This document shows, one piece after another, positions 27,301 through 38,768 of a stretch of 64,000 nt of DNA (position 1 is its first letter; the number at the start of each line of letters is the position of its first letter). The translations under genes and the position numbers were made by a program. Origin of the DNA: Trichostrongylus colubriformis (lineage: Eukaryota > Nematoda > Chromadorea > Rhabditida > Trichostrongylidae); NCBI GenBank assembly GCA_963978905.1, contig OZ022261.1, forward strand, positions 21,201,686 through 21,265,685, in the 5' to 3' direction. Under the pieces are notes generated by a model. It was given only the letters and a program-made list of their open reading frames with translations, did not search any database and had not been told where the DNA came from.

Positions 27301-30300
27301 AATAACACCTGTATGAGACATGTACCCAACAAAATTATGCGTCATAAGATAGTTTTAAAATTGGGTTGACCTTTGTTACATCGTAGCGAGACAACCTCAT
27401 GTAATTTTAAGAAAATCGAGAAGCATGCTCTGACTTACAACGGCAATTAACAGTTGATAAAGTTTAAAGCAGTGAAACAAAAAAAAACTGCAAGTGTTGC
27501 AGGTTCGTGCACTACCTAATACAAAAGTGACAGCGACAGCGAGAGCGCATAATTTTGTTGGGTACATTTGGTAAGCCATAAAATGCGCCTTTGAACAGAT
27601 GCTGAGTTCAGAATCCTTGGATGACCTCTGAGCTAATTTAATTGGAGAAATAATGTGGAATCAAGCCGAGACCATATCTACTCAAGTCATTTCTAAGGAT
27701 ATATTCTCTACTCATCTAAATAAGTTTAATGATCTCAACAACTAACATCAGAAGATGATACTATCAGATTCGGAAGTCTAGGGTGTTTGCCGCTACCTAT
27801 GGGCCTTTCCTTTCGTCAACCAGAGTGAAATAAGCAGGACCGGTGGCTGAAGTTGCCTCTGGACCATGTTAAGTAACAGGCATAGCTTGAGGACACATTA
27901 CAAGACCGTTCTCGTGGATTATCGCGCTCAGGCATGGACCCTCAAAGTGGTTAGAAAGCTCTCCCGACTTTCAGAATCGTACGACACTATCGTCCAAAAA
28001 TAGGTGAAGGTGTAGTATATGTAGGAGTCACCCGTAACTCTCCGTTAACGCTGCCTTCATCACAACTTCTATCTTATCTTGGCCGCGTTCAGACTTGGCG
28101 ATTTTACGAGTTCACGATACTGCGGTTCCGCCTTCTAATGTTCAGCAAGTTCATAATAAAAAATAATACTACATAAAATCTTGCAATAAAGGCAAAATCG
28201 CAGAATCGCAAAATCGCAAAGCCTGAATGCGGTTTCGTCGCAACCGCTCACCAGCTTCTTTTGCCACGCAGATGGATTTTGCCTTTGCAGGATTTTCTTG
28301 AGTATTTTTTTTTATTATGAACGGCTGATCATAAGGTTTGCGTTTTATCGTACATGTTGTAATTTACAATCACTATGCGTCTTACCAATTGCTGTTAATA
28401 TTATTTCTTTTTCGTAACCATATTTGCTTGAATTTTCAGAGTCGATGCTTTTTCGTTGGACAACACTTGATGGAGATGTAGTTTTTTGATTTTTTGATAA
28501 ATGGAGGTGTTATTTTTTCACCGGACGGAAATTCAGTAGTCATAATTTCGATTATTTATTCAAAAAAGTGAGTTTTCCTCGTTATGGCTTCCTGTTTCAC
28601 CCGTAATACGTACCCCTTTTTGTGTCTCTAATTTCCTGGAGTGTTTGAGTGTGCTGATGCCGAGGCTGATGTCTGAGGGTGCTCATCGTTAATCTGAATT
28701 CTTGCTGATTCTTCGTGATTGCTCAGAGCCTCTTCCTCTACTTGTGAAAGCTTGCTGTCTGTTCGTAGCTGTCAGCTTTGGCTCATTTGGAAAACTTCTT
28801 CAGTACTACCCCTCACTCTTTAACGAAAATTTCCCTCGCTCTAAAACCATGAGCATAACTATGTGCAACAGGAGTTGGATTTCGAATACTACATTACCTC
28901 GCAATCGAAAATTTACAGAATTGCGCAGTATTTTCAAACCGCTGTTTGAGTAATGTATCGAGAACATTGTCTTCTGACGGCATGTATAATCATGGCAGTT
29001 GCTGTGAACAGTACAGAAGACCGGGGTGATTACCAAATTAAAAAAATAAATTACCGTCCGGTGGAAAAAATAACATCTCCAATCCTCTAAAAATCAAAAA
29101 ATAACATCTTCAATAAAAACATCTTCGACAAATCAAATCTCATCGAATAAGAGAGCATCGACTCTGAAAAGTAAATAAATATGGGTTACAAAAAAGAAAT
29201 TAACACTAACAGCAATTGGTAAGACGCATAGTGATTGTAAACCAATTACAATGGACAACATAAACTTAAAACACAAATCTAGTTCAGACGTGCATAATAA
29301 AAAATAATACTACAGAAAATCCTGCCATAAAGGCAAAATCGCAGAATCGCAAAATCGCAAAGCCTGAATGCGGTTTCATCGCAACCGCTCGCCAGCTTCT
29401 TTTGCCACGCAGATGGCATGTTGCAGAAAGCCACACCCATGGTCAGATAGGGTCAGCGTGAGTTCGACCGGACATAGCGCCATGGTCCCGTCACACACAA
29501 AGGGTGCAACCTTGACTTTACCCGAGAATCCACCTGCCCCAAGGAGATGACACGACTAATTTGATTATTCTGGAATGCGACCTTAGCTAAGATGGAGATG
29601 GTGGTGGTGCGACATGTGGGGTGTATACTGCCATGTCGAAAAACTGTCAGTTTGCACGCAAATTTCGCATGCTGCATGCCGCGATGTAATTTTTGAGGTA
29701 GCGGTACACCAGAGCATACGCAGTAATCGTCTTACTATACATAGGCGGTTAAGTGTCTGTCGGTGTGTGTACGTGTTTTATCGGAAATTCACAACTTACA
29801 TAGCAGTGATCGCCAAATCCCGTTTTTCGAAGTATCAATGGGGTGATGCAGGGATAACAATAGTGGGTTACCAGAATAGATAACGACTTATAAAAAAACT
29901 GATAATTGGATAGTTTATCTCTTACGGAGGAATATGCACACCGTACTTTCAGATACCCCCTTTCAAATTTGAGGGAAATTTTTTTAAGAGTATATTTCGT
30001 TTTATATACACCCTTTCCATTGGATTTCCGCAAATTTCGTTGCTTCTTCGGTTCTAGGATACTTCCCGTATTGCTATTTCGAAGATTTCGTCTGAATCTT
30101 GTTGCTTTTGACCTGCGCGGTATTCCTTACAATCACGATCCAACGGAGTAGACATCACACACTGTATTGTTGTAGACCGGTCATGCATGACTGTGGCAAC
30201 AGATGGACAAAAGAACAGCTGAGTGGGCTCCCATTAGGCCCTCACGGTCTAAGGGGGCCTTCTGCACAAGCAACGAAAACAGCTGCGGATACAGCAGAAC

Positions 30301-33300
30301 GACTCTTCTGACCGCCATCTCAAACCCATTGTGAATAGAGATGGCAATAAACAGGAACGAATGGTTTACTAGTGGTGCTTGCAAGTGAGATAAAGTCCAC
30401 CGAGTCAGGTGTAAGTATGGTAAATGGACTGTCACTTCAATATTGTGTTGTTCCGGAGTCTCATGATTATCTGAATGTTCCACAGCCATTGCGACTCCAA
30501 AATGTTTATTCAAAAAACTCAAAAGATCCCTCGAAAGTTCTTTGGGATATTTTTGCAATATTTCGGCGTTTAACACCTTCTTCAGCTGATCAACTCACCG
30601 GGTGAGTTTATCATTTTCTGCACGATTCGTCTTTGGCATGGTGAGTCACGCCAAAACATTGAGACGGGGCCGTGAGCTATCATATACAGGCCGTAAGCTA
30701 TCATATACAACGTACTATATCATATGTAATTAGCTAACTACCACACTTCAGGCATGAAGAAGGGGTTAAACACGGAAATATTGCAAAAATATTCCAAAGA
30801 ACATTCGGGACTTTTGAGGGGTCTTTTGAGTTTTTGAGTAAACATTTTGGAGTCGCCATTGTTGTTGAACATTCGGACTGTGCGATCAGTTCACCAAGGG
30901 AGCAGTAGCAGGACGCTTGCCCGCGATGACCCAGCAGTAAAATCGATGACAGCCACATTTTCTGCGTTCCCTATGCTGGTCTCTCTCCAATTCGGCCTTC
31001 TTTGTCCGGTTCTCTAGCCGAGCACCTTCGTAAAATCGTACAAGTAGGACACTGAAATAACCGAGGAATCCTTAATTATAGCGTTTTTCCACTTCTTTCC
31101 TTTCCTAACCACTCTAAACCTCAGCTCCTTCGACTAAACCCGATACACCCAAGATTATCTAGAATGGGTCTTCAAATGGGGGCGTTGAGGGAAACAAAGC
31201 TGCAACATATGCTGAGCAGTGAGAGTTTTTATTAGATTACTGTGGCCCTTGGTTCTGGAAAGTAAAACTTTTTGTGCGCCCACAGCACACCAATGAAGGG
31301 ATGCGCACGAATCGCTCCACTTCGCTACCAGCGGATCAAGATAATGGTGATGCCCTCCTATGCATTATGAGCTCCCATGACAACGATGTCGACTGTAGAG
31401 AATCAGCATTGCCCACCTACCGTGCGAATTTTGGTGGAATCTTGTGGTTCAACCTCCACCTTAATCCACCCAGCGGAGTTCATGAATCGGACTATTGTGA
31501 GAAAGCCACTCCCCATCCTGACCAATGGTGAAAAGGAGCACTGCTCTCCTGTAAAAAAAGAGGTTTAAGGTACATGTCAACACACTCCTTTTAGAGTCGC
31601 AGCAACTTATGTGGAAATGGTTGGAGGCCACTTCCAGAAAACAGTGGAAAGTACATTTTGTGAGGAGCCACAGGGCCAACAGTTATACTTTCCGTCACTT
31701 TGAGTACGGTCCTGCGTACTACGGGGCAAGGAAGAAAAGGCTGTTTCAAAAAAGATGATGAGTAGCGAAAATAGCACTGAAAAACGCACTTTTGGAACGA
31801 TATTGCGACTCTGGCTCGCTTTTCTATAACAGAAAAAACCCCAGAATTCACACTCGACGTCTTGATAAGGCGTTGTGTGTGAAAAGCACGCACGGCAGGC
31901 AATCGTAACCCATACCGTGAGCCCGAGTTGCTTCCCGGTGCCTTTAAGCGATCAGTAGTCGATTTAATTGCGTGCTACGAGCAAGTGCAAGATATTTTGG
32001 CCTTATCTTACTATACCCTGGTACCTCACATGTACTAGCAGTGCATGCGTGTGAGGAACCATATCCTCACCCTCTTCGCGGCTGACCCTTTGTGCACCAG
32101 GCGGTATTTTTCCAGGCTACGGCGTGGAAAGAGTGCTTATGTACTGCAGACGTCATAGCGTGTATGATCTCGTACACGGACAACGACGGTTCCTTCCAAA
32201 CTCCAAACATCCTTACTTTTGTTTTAGTGCATGGGACGAGGTTTTGTTGATGCGAGAAATGTGACATCCACGTCATCCAATATTACGCGTATCACAGGGC
32301 GAAGTGCTTATGGCCTTGCTCAAATTGGCTATTTTGCGTTTTTCCATCGTGTGACGCGCGATACTGTTCGCCAGCCGAGCGGGTCGAACGGGTAATAAAG
32401 GCTAACCTTATTAAATAATAACGGCTGCATATCGAGCTCAACACATGTATAAAGAAGACGATTCGCAAGAACTAGATATTCAAAAAATGAACCGTAGATT
32501 TATTAAACATCACAGAAACCCCAGTATAAAAGGAGCTTTGGATCTGGTAGACAACAAAGAATATAGAATCTGCAAAAAGAGAATAGGAAGAGCGCATATC
32601 ACATCGCAGAACGGATCGCAGAACGATCTATACCTCGGAAGTCATTTTCCTTTATTTCGCAGAGGGTACCAGACATACCACAACCACAGTACACATTCTT
32701 CTACCACCACCAGTTTGCAGCGAATTCCTTTTCATTGTCACCCCTGATTACCCACCATCAATGCACCCGCACTCCCTTTAATACCTACAAGAATCGGGAT
32801 CACGCGATTGCTGGCACGCGACTTGTAGTTATACGTCAGGTGTCCAACGAGGTTATCACGCGCACCGGATGTGTACCCCTATGTCAGGATTTCGCATCGC
32901 GACGTATCGCAAGTGAAGCGATGCGGACGAGCTTCGGATCCCAAAGCTATTACATGTCAATTGTACGTGGCGCCCTTAGCATTACCGTATAATCGCTCTA
33001 AGACCCAACTATAGCTCGCATACACCGCGTCGCACGCCGCTTATAGTGGTGCGAAATTCTGACATAAGGGTAGACACCCACAAGCACCGGCAAATCCACA
33101 ACGGGACAAGCAAAGCACATAGCGCGTGTGGCGATTCACGTGACCCACTGACCTTGTTGAGCAATTCTGATGCACATTCTGAATAGTGTATTTCCGGTCA
33201 AACACACACCGACATACATTGAACTGATTGTAATGAAGAATGATGCTAACGTTCAACATTCAACGAGTATATCACGCCAGCAATGCCGCTAGTCTCACCA

Positions 33301-36300
33301 TAGAGAAAAAATAAAATTAGAGATGTGAGGTGGAAGGAAAGTTACTGCAATACTCTGTAAGCCGATCGGGTCAGCATTCACTAAAGCGAGGGTAGTTGCC
33401 GTCGTAAGACTCCAACAGATAACAGGTCGCAAAATATGAATGTAATCCATCAGACGCTACGTTCCCACCAATAACACGCACCCGCGAGATCGGAATCGCC
33501 GTGCGCGGCAAATTTCGAGGGACTTCAACTGTGCGTGGTATGATATGCACGACGCAGCTTTGCAATGCAGCGCTATTGCTACGCCTCCGCCTCATACGTT
33601 GCGCTGCCCTTTTTAAAACGTAGGGGAGTGAAAACCTCGCATAGCTGAGACCTAACCGTGAACCTTAGTTGGAGAAAACGACTAGAAGAGGAAAAGCGGA
33701 GTCGCGGGTGCCCTACCACGGCGCATCAAAGTCGTCCGGAATTGGTCGCGCGCGACGAACCACGATCCTAACGCTCGTCTCCCCTCCTGGGCAGCCAGCG
33801 CCTGATCTACACAGCACCCACTTTTATGCCACATTACATGGTTCGAGCAATTTGTTTTCCCCGATGAAAACTATTTTGCTAGCAACCTCATGATTCTGCA
33901 AATGGCAGATCACAAGCTCACTAACGACACATGAAGCGCTTGTCAGTAAGTCGCCGTGGGTTGTAAGGAGCAACAGCAACAAGAGCGGAAAATAGGGCAC
34001 TCAATTTAGGATGCGGACTACGTTACCGACAGCGTGACCGGTTCCTGTCGACTAAGTACCACCTTATCCTCCACAGGCTTCTGCACGCTTACATACTCGA
34101 CCAGTATTGCAAATACTTGAGGTCTGCCTCTGTCATCAATTACACTTGAGAACTCTTGTATATTCTGGACCCTCGATGTGAAATGACAGCAAATGATAGG
34201 AATGAAGGCTAACAATAAATGCGCATGCGTCGAGGAACTACAGTTGGACCGGACATGCACCGAGAAGTCTTGGAACTTAGAACTAATAACGAGTAGTAAT
34301 TACACATATGCAACAAATGCTGTTGATAACATACGACATGATGTTGGCCCATAGAAGTGATCGATATTGTCCCTCATGGTCCCTCGAACTTTATAATCTC
34401 TGTTCAATCCCATTTCTCTCTTTTCGGAATCATTGTGAAGTACATTGCTATGTTCGACTTCTTATGGTATTACGTGAATGTTTTGCTGCAGTCGCGGAGG
34501 CTAACTGTTTTACATTTCAGTTTAGCCTTATGCCTTCTACTAATATTTCATCCGATAGTGATTCTCGTTTTCTCAGTCTGCCGTATTGCTGTGGCATTGT
34601 ATTTTGACCTAGCTTGCTATTTCCACGTGTGGCCGATATACCCGTTTCCTGTTGCGGCAAGTCCTGTAACCCCTCATGTGGCAAAGGGCATCACAGCCCA
34701 CTAATACAGTTTTCTTTTCCAGGTTTCTATCTAAAGGTTTGAATTTGGTAGTGCAGCTTTTGGGGAGTCAGGGATGCTTACTGGAGCAGAAACAGTACAG
34801 CTTCGAGCATATTCAAACACTAGTCCAACCTCCAGCTGCTTTCGGGGCTATTCACATAATGCTTCCCCCTGTTGAGCTGAATTTCTTGTTCATTTATTTC
34901 TCCTCCTTTTGTAGCATTTCTGCTTAGAGCATTCTTACCCTTGGTCACACCATGTCGTTTGGCATGCCAAATAAAAATAAGTATAAACATCTGGAAGGAA
35001 AGACTCGAGAGTGCATGAAATGAGAAAGTTTAGTGGCCGTTAAAAGAGAGGGAAGTGGGATCACCCAGGGCCAGCCTCATCCAGAAAATGAGAAGACATC
35101 TGATTCATATATTGTATGAAACACTATCTGTCAAAATTAAGATAATAATTTGTCAAACAAGCCGTCCGTTTCGATCAACATATAAAGCAAAATAAACCAA
35201 CAAAACGGGTGAGTGTTGAAAAACGTTCAAACAGATCCATACCTAGTTGCAATCTCCATGCCGTACATAGCAGATCGGTTCACTTGCGAAAGACAAATTT
35301 CATCGCGATCGTGGAACGATGGAGGAAGAAAGGTTACCTGAATTTAAATAAGTTGGAAGGCAAGGAATTCATTGAAAATGAATAATTGTTTGACATCGGA
35401 ACGTGATTCGAATTTAGTTCGAAGAGAGAAACAATGGATTAGGCGAAATTTTGAAATCGTCACTAACATGTTTCCGAAATGCGAATTCCCGCGTGTCTGA
35501 AATCACGCACACTTTACCAGCCCCCAGGTGCGTTCGATGCGAGAGAATATTGCACGAGTAAGAGCATTTCTTGCTTCTTGTAGGACCATATGATTCAAAA
35601 AAGTTGATTCATCGTCATCCTCCACTCCAAAGCAAAATTGCGGCAACGTTACTTATTGTCCAATAGCGTATAATAAAAATAATGAAATAAATACAAAAAA
35701 GTGATTGAAACTTCATAGTGGAAAGGACCATCAAGGTGATGTCCATTCCCGGCATCTGCACGCAGAAAAAAGATGCAAAATCTTCGGATCCGTGAACTAA
35801 GTGGACTTGAGCATGTGAATTAGATAGGTGCTATTATTCGACAAGACTCAGATAACAGCGTGGGAGTAAAGCTTCACCTATGTCAGTATGTGACTATACA
35901 TATGGCTTATGTGTGCAATGGATTAGCGAAAAACGAACAAGAAAAGATATCGCTCACCCCTAGAACAACAGCTCGCAGACCGTACATTATTGCACCAAGA
36001 AGGAACATACGACGCAGCACTACCCATCGTTCGTGATGAAGTAGCACAACGGTAAATGCCATCACAGAGCTGAAAGCCGTGTTTGAAAAGACAAGAAAAT
36101 ACAGAATCAATTCAAAAATCATTGTGGAAATAGGAATAGGGGGTGAAAAGTAACAACTAGACTCAATTCGTGCGTCCAAGGGATGAAAACTAAAATTTGA
36201 CCAATAATAAAATATGTAAAAAGAACACAAAGGAGATTGGAACTTCTAGGTAAAAAGAACCATCGAGGTGATGTCCATTCCGACATCGGCACACAGAAAA

Positions 36301-38768
36301 TAAAGAAAATCGGTGAGGCGTGAAATAGTTTCGAAAAAGATCAGTCGTCGAGCAACTTATGGGTTTGATTACATGTATTCGTTTCCTAACGTATGATTTT
36401 ATGAATATCAACCTTGAAAGAAAGTGTTTCAAGAAAAACTAACCTGACAGTGGACAGTACGTCCCCCACAGACCAAGCCCACTTTTGTTGTGGAATGATC
36501 ATGAAAGTGAGATCAGGAAGTGGTTGCCGAGGTACGACATCGTGAATTACCGTCAACAGAAAGAAATTAAGAAACGCCGACAACATCAGGCAACAAAATG
36601 CGATAGCCGTTTTGAGACCTTCAGATCGACGAGGGTGCATCTGAAACAGAATGTTTCAAGCAAGAAAAAAAATGAAAACCACCAATAGATAGATGAGTTG
36701 AAGTCATTGCATCAGTCTAATACAATGCCAGAAATGTTTACATCGTATCAGCGAACTATGTCACATGGCATATTTCAAACAGCGCCACCACTCGAGCAAT
36801 TCTGAACAACCGATATTTGAATAGCAATCAGGAAGGAACGCAACACTACGGATAACGGGGATGTGAAAGCACATCTCCAAAAATTTATTCTGCACAATTT
36901 CAAGAAACTAGAAGTTTCCAAGGCCTGAATCGCCTCAATCAATATCAGTATTACATCGGATTGTACTTGAGCGAACGGAATGAGTCATGAAAAGACTGGC
37001 GTGTAAAATCGCCCATGAATACGAAAGAAAAAATAGAATACGGAACCTGGCCCAACACCGGGTTCATTGCTTTCCAACACTTTTACCAACAACAAAAAAA
37101 GTACTCGGCAATTACCAAACGAGTAGGGAACGTTGGACGATCGATAACCTGTTCCCAAAGAAATTGATGGCGCAGTTCATAATACCCATTTCTTGAAACA
37201 AATCTAAACAAAAAGGGAAAGGGAGCAAAAACGCTGATAGTCCCAATCAGAAATCACAGAGCGAGGAATGAGCCATGCCAAGGAAGGAGCAATCGTAAAA
37301 TTTAAAAGGAGAGAATTTAAGAAGAAAACCAGTATTACAAGTAATCACGACAACATGGACTAGGTGATTAAAGCAGCAGATGCTGAAGAGGTGGCAGAGG
37401 AAGCTACAGAAATGATTTGAACCACAACTTCAGCTCTGGGTTAAATTAACCGAGGGACGCCAGGTAGGGCCACAACAACACATTGGGCTTTTGCCCATAT
37501 TTCAGCATACTTCTAACAACATGAGCACAATTCAAAGATTCGCGTCACATACAGCGAACATTAGAAACGTTCATGAAATAACGACGTTAAGCCTCGAAGT
37601 TTTCGAAGAGAACAAAGAAAATACTCCATAAGTGTAAGTTCACAGTGGTATAAATACCCGTTCAAATGGACGTGGAAGCTGCTTAGCTTCACAATGAACC
37701 TTCAGTACTGTTTCTCACCGAGTAGCTCAACAAAAAGGTCAGCTGTTGTACAACGATTCCCGAAATCCAGAACGAAACTCCACTGATAATCGGAAATTTT
37801 TGGCGAGTTCCTGGCAAAAAGAAAAACTAAAAGTCATCTATTTCTCCTGCATTGTTGCACTTTGGTTGATGTCCTAATCCCTGAGGCAATGTAAAGCATA
37901 AAGGCAACGCGAAGAAAAATAGGGAGCAACTGGAAAATGCCGTACTCTCTACTTCAAAAACAGAGCTCCTCTATCAAAAGAAACACTGTTAATAACGCAT
38001 TAACAAAAACACCAGTATCACCATTTCAAAAGCGAATTCCTTATCTTAGCCCACTCAAACTGTTTTAGATTGAAAAATAAAATCAGTGCCATCCATATGA
38101 AGCAAGAAAAGTAAGAAAAAAGAATTGTACTGAGTAAACGGGTCACTAGCCATGTTTAACCTTCGCTTAAGTTTAGTATAATTGGTCAAGGTGAGGATGA
38201 AGGTAAATTGTTCTACTTTGGCATCCAGGTATCACATAAGTGCAGATGATTAACCTGAGAAACATTAACGACTTATTCAAAATAGAAAAGCTGTCTGTTC
38301 ACACGAGGATGAGTAAATAATAATTCTTCAACACTGCAGGTGTCGGCATGCGCGAGTGATGTCACCATAATGAATACGAACGTGAACTGAATGTGAATTA
38401 GTTGAAGTTGAAACAGCAGGAACTCACAGGTTTCGGGCTAACACGAGACGGTTCAGGATCAGCCGGATCTATGTTTATGGTAACCCCATTGCACGTAGGT
38501 GACGCTAGTGAGTGCTGAGAAGCATCCAGTCGTACCTCAAACAAAAACTCATGATTCCAAACCGATCGCCCATCGTAGAAAGCTTTATAAGTTGATTCAT
38601 AGAGGATGGACAACAAGGGCAAAACAGCAACTTAAGACGGTCATGTCGGTGCCACCGCTAGAGCCAGCACCTGGTTCTCACCTGAAGCTCAGTGCTCTCG
38701 ATGCCGAAATCGGCTGATGGACGCAATGGTACATGACTGTCACTCTGATCCCGCCGATGTCCACCCAT
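18177..38768 (-). CDS. sms: Sphingomyelin synthase, complete 8-exon gene
   Basis: Phosphatidylcholine:ceramide cholinephosphotransferase, a multipass Golgi/plasma-membrane enzyme that moves phosphocholine from phosphatidylcholine to ceramide, giving sphingomyelin and diacylglycerol. Eight exons (38768-38682, 38514-38428, 36640-36444, 36069-35958, 35337-35243, 25998-25849, 25787-25611, 18309-18177) join with consistent GT..AG sites and phases into 345 residues ending in TAG. Visible features: first membrane segment about residues 66-90, the family's PLPD motif at 98-101, CGD at 212-214, SGHT at 218-221 and HYTMDV at 263-268. The catalytic triad is His220, His263 and Asp267; the 43- and 4-residue spacings equal those of human SMS1. 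There is no SAM domain, so this is an SMS rather than an SMSr/SAMD8 protein. It resembles C. elegans sms-1/sms-2; which paralogue is inferred. Intron lengths 5' to 3' are 167, 1787, 374, 620, 9244, 61 and 7301 bp. Untranslated ends were not determined. Confidence 0.93.
21647..22050 (+). repeat. ~400 bp dispersed repeat, copy 1
   Basis: Almost identical to 43381-43779: AAGGAACCGGAAGG, ATGAGCATTTTGTAATGAAC, CGCGACGCTGCGGTGTGTAT, GACGGGCCGTGGGCCAACGT, ATGCCAAGGCGTCAAATTGG. Open frames on both strands (21564-21860 minus, 21954-22247 plus) are contained in it and are not supported as genes. Confidence 0.85.
22377..22594. mobile_element. hAT-like MITE, second copy
   Basis: Same family as the element at 38936-39160: the GGGTCAAATAAAGTCG inverted ends and nearly the same interior. 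No matching 8-bp flanks are visible. Its right end abuts exactly a truncated copy of another repeat beginning GTAAGTACATCTAG, so the flank has been rearranged. It lies in the last sms intron. Confidence 0.8.
22595..22855 (+). repeat. Truncated third copy with a 61 bp tandem duplication
   Basis: Begins exactly at the right end of the hAT-like MITE with GTAAGTACATCTAGAAACAA and matches the 3' third of the 400 bp repeat. Its last part, CTCGTCCACACTACGTCTGT through GTCTTTAAA, is duplicated head to tail at about 22733 and 22794. Confidence 0.8.
23210..23305. repeat. Near-perfect 44 bp-arm palindrome
   Basis: The left arm GATTTGGATTTCATACGAAC continues through GCTGAGAGCTCATACGCTAG; the right arm is its inverse with about two mismatches around an 8 bp centre near 23257. 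A further partial copy of the arm (GTGTCGCTGGCGTATCAGCT) follows at 23306. It would form a very stable hairpin. It lies within the last sms intron. Confidence 0.88.
24480..25090. repeat. Degenerate ~90-110 bp tandem array
   Basis: Words recur at roughly regular spacing: GGCTTCCC.CAG / CGGCTTCCCGTAGCC / CGGTTCCCGCAGCC, TGATGCGAAGATGC, and GTTG.ATGATATA. Copies are strongly diverged. It underlies the overlapping minus-strand frames here, including one with a signal-peptide-like start at 25237, none of which is accepted. Confidence 0.45.
25611..25787 (-). CDS. sms: sms exon 7 (catalytic HYTMDV)
   Basis: Contains the second catalytic motif, GGHYTMDVLIAYWLT, with His263 nucleophile and Asp267, between two membrane helices. 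It continues into the cytosolic HQMFEMPKKDRPDAPMSRLW tail. Donor GTGAGTG in phase 2. Strongest single exon for the family assignment. Confidence 0.97.
25849..25998 (-). CDS. sms: sms exon 6 (catalytic CGD..SGHT)
   Basis: Contains the first catalytic motif, CGDLMFSGHTVVLT, with His220 as general acid/base, preceded by FLTYVVTLGLTSGQEK and followed by the YTPRGLVWLR loop. Acceptor TTTTCAG, donor GTCTGT after a phase-2 Arg codon. The downstream intron is only 61 bp, in strong contrast to its neighbours. Confidence 0.96.
28081..28236. mobile_element. Foldback element, GGCCGCGTTCAGACTT terminus
   Basis: Left end GGCCGCGTTCAGACTTGGCG with ATTTTACGAG; right end AAAATCGCAAAGCCTGAATGCG. Same terminal logic as the TCATACTT elements but with TCAGACTT. 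Related pieces lie at 46480-46640 and 48556-48598. It adjoins the long inverted-repeat element that follows. Confidence 0.6.
28272..29345. mobile_element. ~1.07 kb element with ~270 bp inverted ends
   Basis: The left end (ATTTTGCCTTTGCAGGATTT, CACTATGCGTCTTACCAATTG, TCAGAGTCGATGCT, ACCGGACGG) recurs in inverse order over about 29040-29345. The centre, about 28560-29030, is unique with no supportable gene. A further direct repeat of about 124 bp (28150-28273 and 29292-29414) straddles the element. It lies in the 9.2 kb sms intron. Confidence 0.72.
30440..30905. repeat. Inverted repeat with ~130 bp arms
   Basis: GCGACTCCAAAATGTTTA, AAAACTCAAAAGA.CCCTC and GATATTTTTGCAATATTTC at 30489-30570 recur inverted at 30770-30865. 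The 131-codon minus-strand frame at 30181-30576, the second-longest open frame in the window, overlaps this arm and is not accepted as a gene. Confidence 0.7.
32869..33081. repeat. Inverted repeat element
   Basis: GTGTACCCCTATGTCAGGAT with TTCGCATCGCGACG pairs imperfectly with GGTGCGAAATTCTGACATAAG and GGGTAGACACCC; about 35 bp arms around a GC-rich middle. Within the 9.2 kb sms intron. Confidence 0.5.
35243..35337 (-). CDS. sms: sms exon 5 (luminal loop)
   Basis: Reads VTFLPPSFHDRDEICLSQVN followed by RSAMYGMEIAT. This is the luminal loop between helices before the catalytic core, equivalent to the VTTLPxPxxH stretch of vertebrate enzymes. Acceptor AATTCAG, donor GTATGG, phases 0 and 2. It lies 9.2 kb upstream of the next exon. 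Confidence 0.9.
35958..36069 (-). CDS. sms: sms exon 4 (membrane helix, WVVLRR loop)
   Basis: Starts SSVMAFTVVLLHHERWVVLR and ends GLRAVVLG before GTGAGC. It carries the WVVLRRxFLLGxxxYGLRAV block typical of nematode sphingomyelin synthases. The acceptor GGCTTTCAG completes a Ser codon from exon 3 (phase 2), and the exon ends in phase 0. A duplicated ~75 bp block flanks it in both neighbouring introns. Confidence 0.93.
36444..36640 (-). CDS. sms: sms exon 3 (first membrane helix, PLPD motif)
   Basis: Residues 59-123 plus two bases. Starts MHPRRSEGLKTAIAF after GTTTCAG, runs through a hydrophobic helix with the FLNFFLLTVIHD signature and then the QPLPDL loop that matches the family's PPLPD motif facing the exoplasmic side. 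The donor is GTTAGT, phase 2. The in-frame ATG at its start could serve as an alternative start of a shorter isoform, which is an inference only. Confidence 0.93.
38428..38514 (-). CDS. sms: sms exon 2 (29 aa)
   Basis: Begins HSLASPTCNG after a CTTCTCAG acceptor and ends SRVSPKP before GTGAGT, phase 0 on both sides. It is a polar, cytosolic, Pro/Ser-rich segment preceding the first membrane helix. A longer open frame runs upstream of the acceptor but would not join exon 1 in frame. Confidence 0.8.
38682..38768 (-). CDS. sms: sms exon 1 (start codon, 29 aa)
   Basis: Encodes a polar N-terminus starting MGGHRRDQSDSH and ending STELQ, then a GTGAGA donor in phase 0. The ATG sits one base behind a T-rich TTTCAG acceptor, so it is chosen as the start and as a likely trans-splice point. 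This cytosolic tail is the least conserved part of the family, so support rests on splice sites, phase and the fit to exon 2. Confidence 0.8.

Larger units (their letters stand above)
25999..35242. other. 9.2 kb sms intron
   Basis: Holds the elements at 28081, 28272, 30440 and 32869 and a scatter of unrelated frames. The most hydrophobic plus-strand frame (34357-34704) has no splice signals or motifs and is not called. Confidence 0.7.

Noticed and set aside
30181..30576. 131-codon minus-strand frame
   Set aside because: Overlaps an inverted-repeat arm, no motif, no splice signals.
34357..34704. 115-codon hydrophobic frame on the plus strand
   Set aside because: Lies inside the sms intron on the opposite strand; composition is T-rich and no family features or splice sites are seen.
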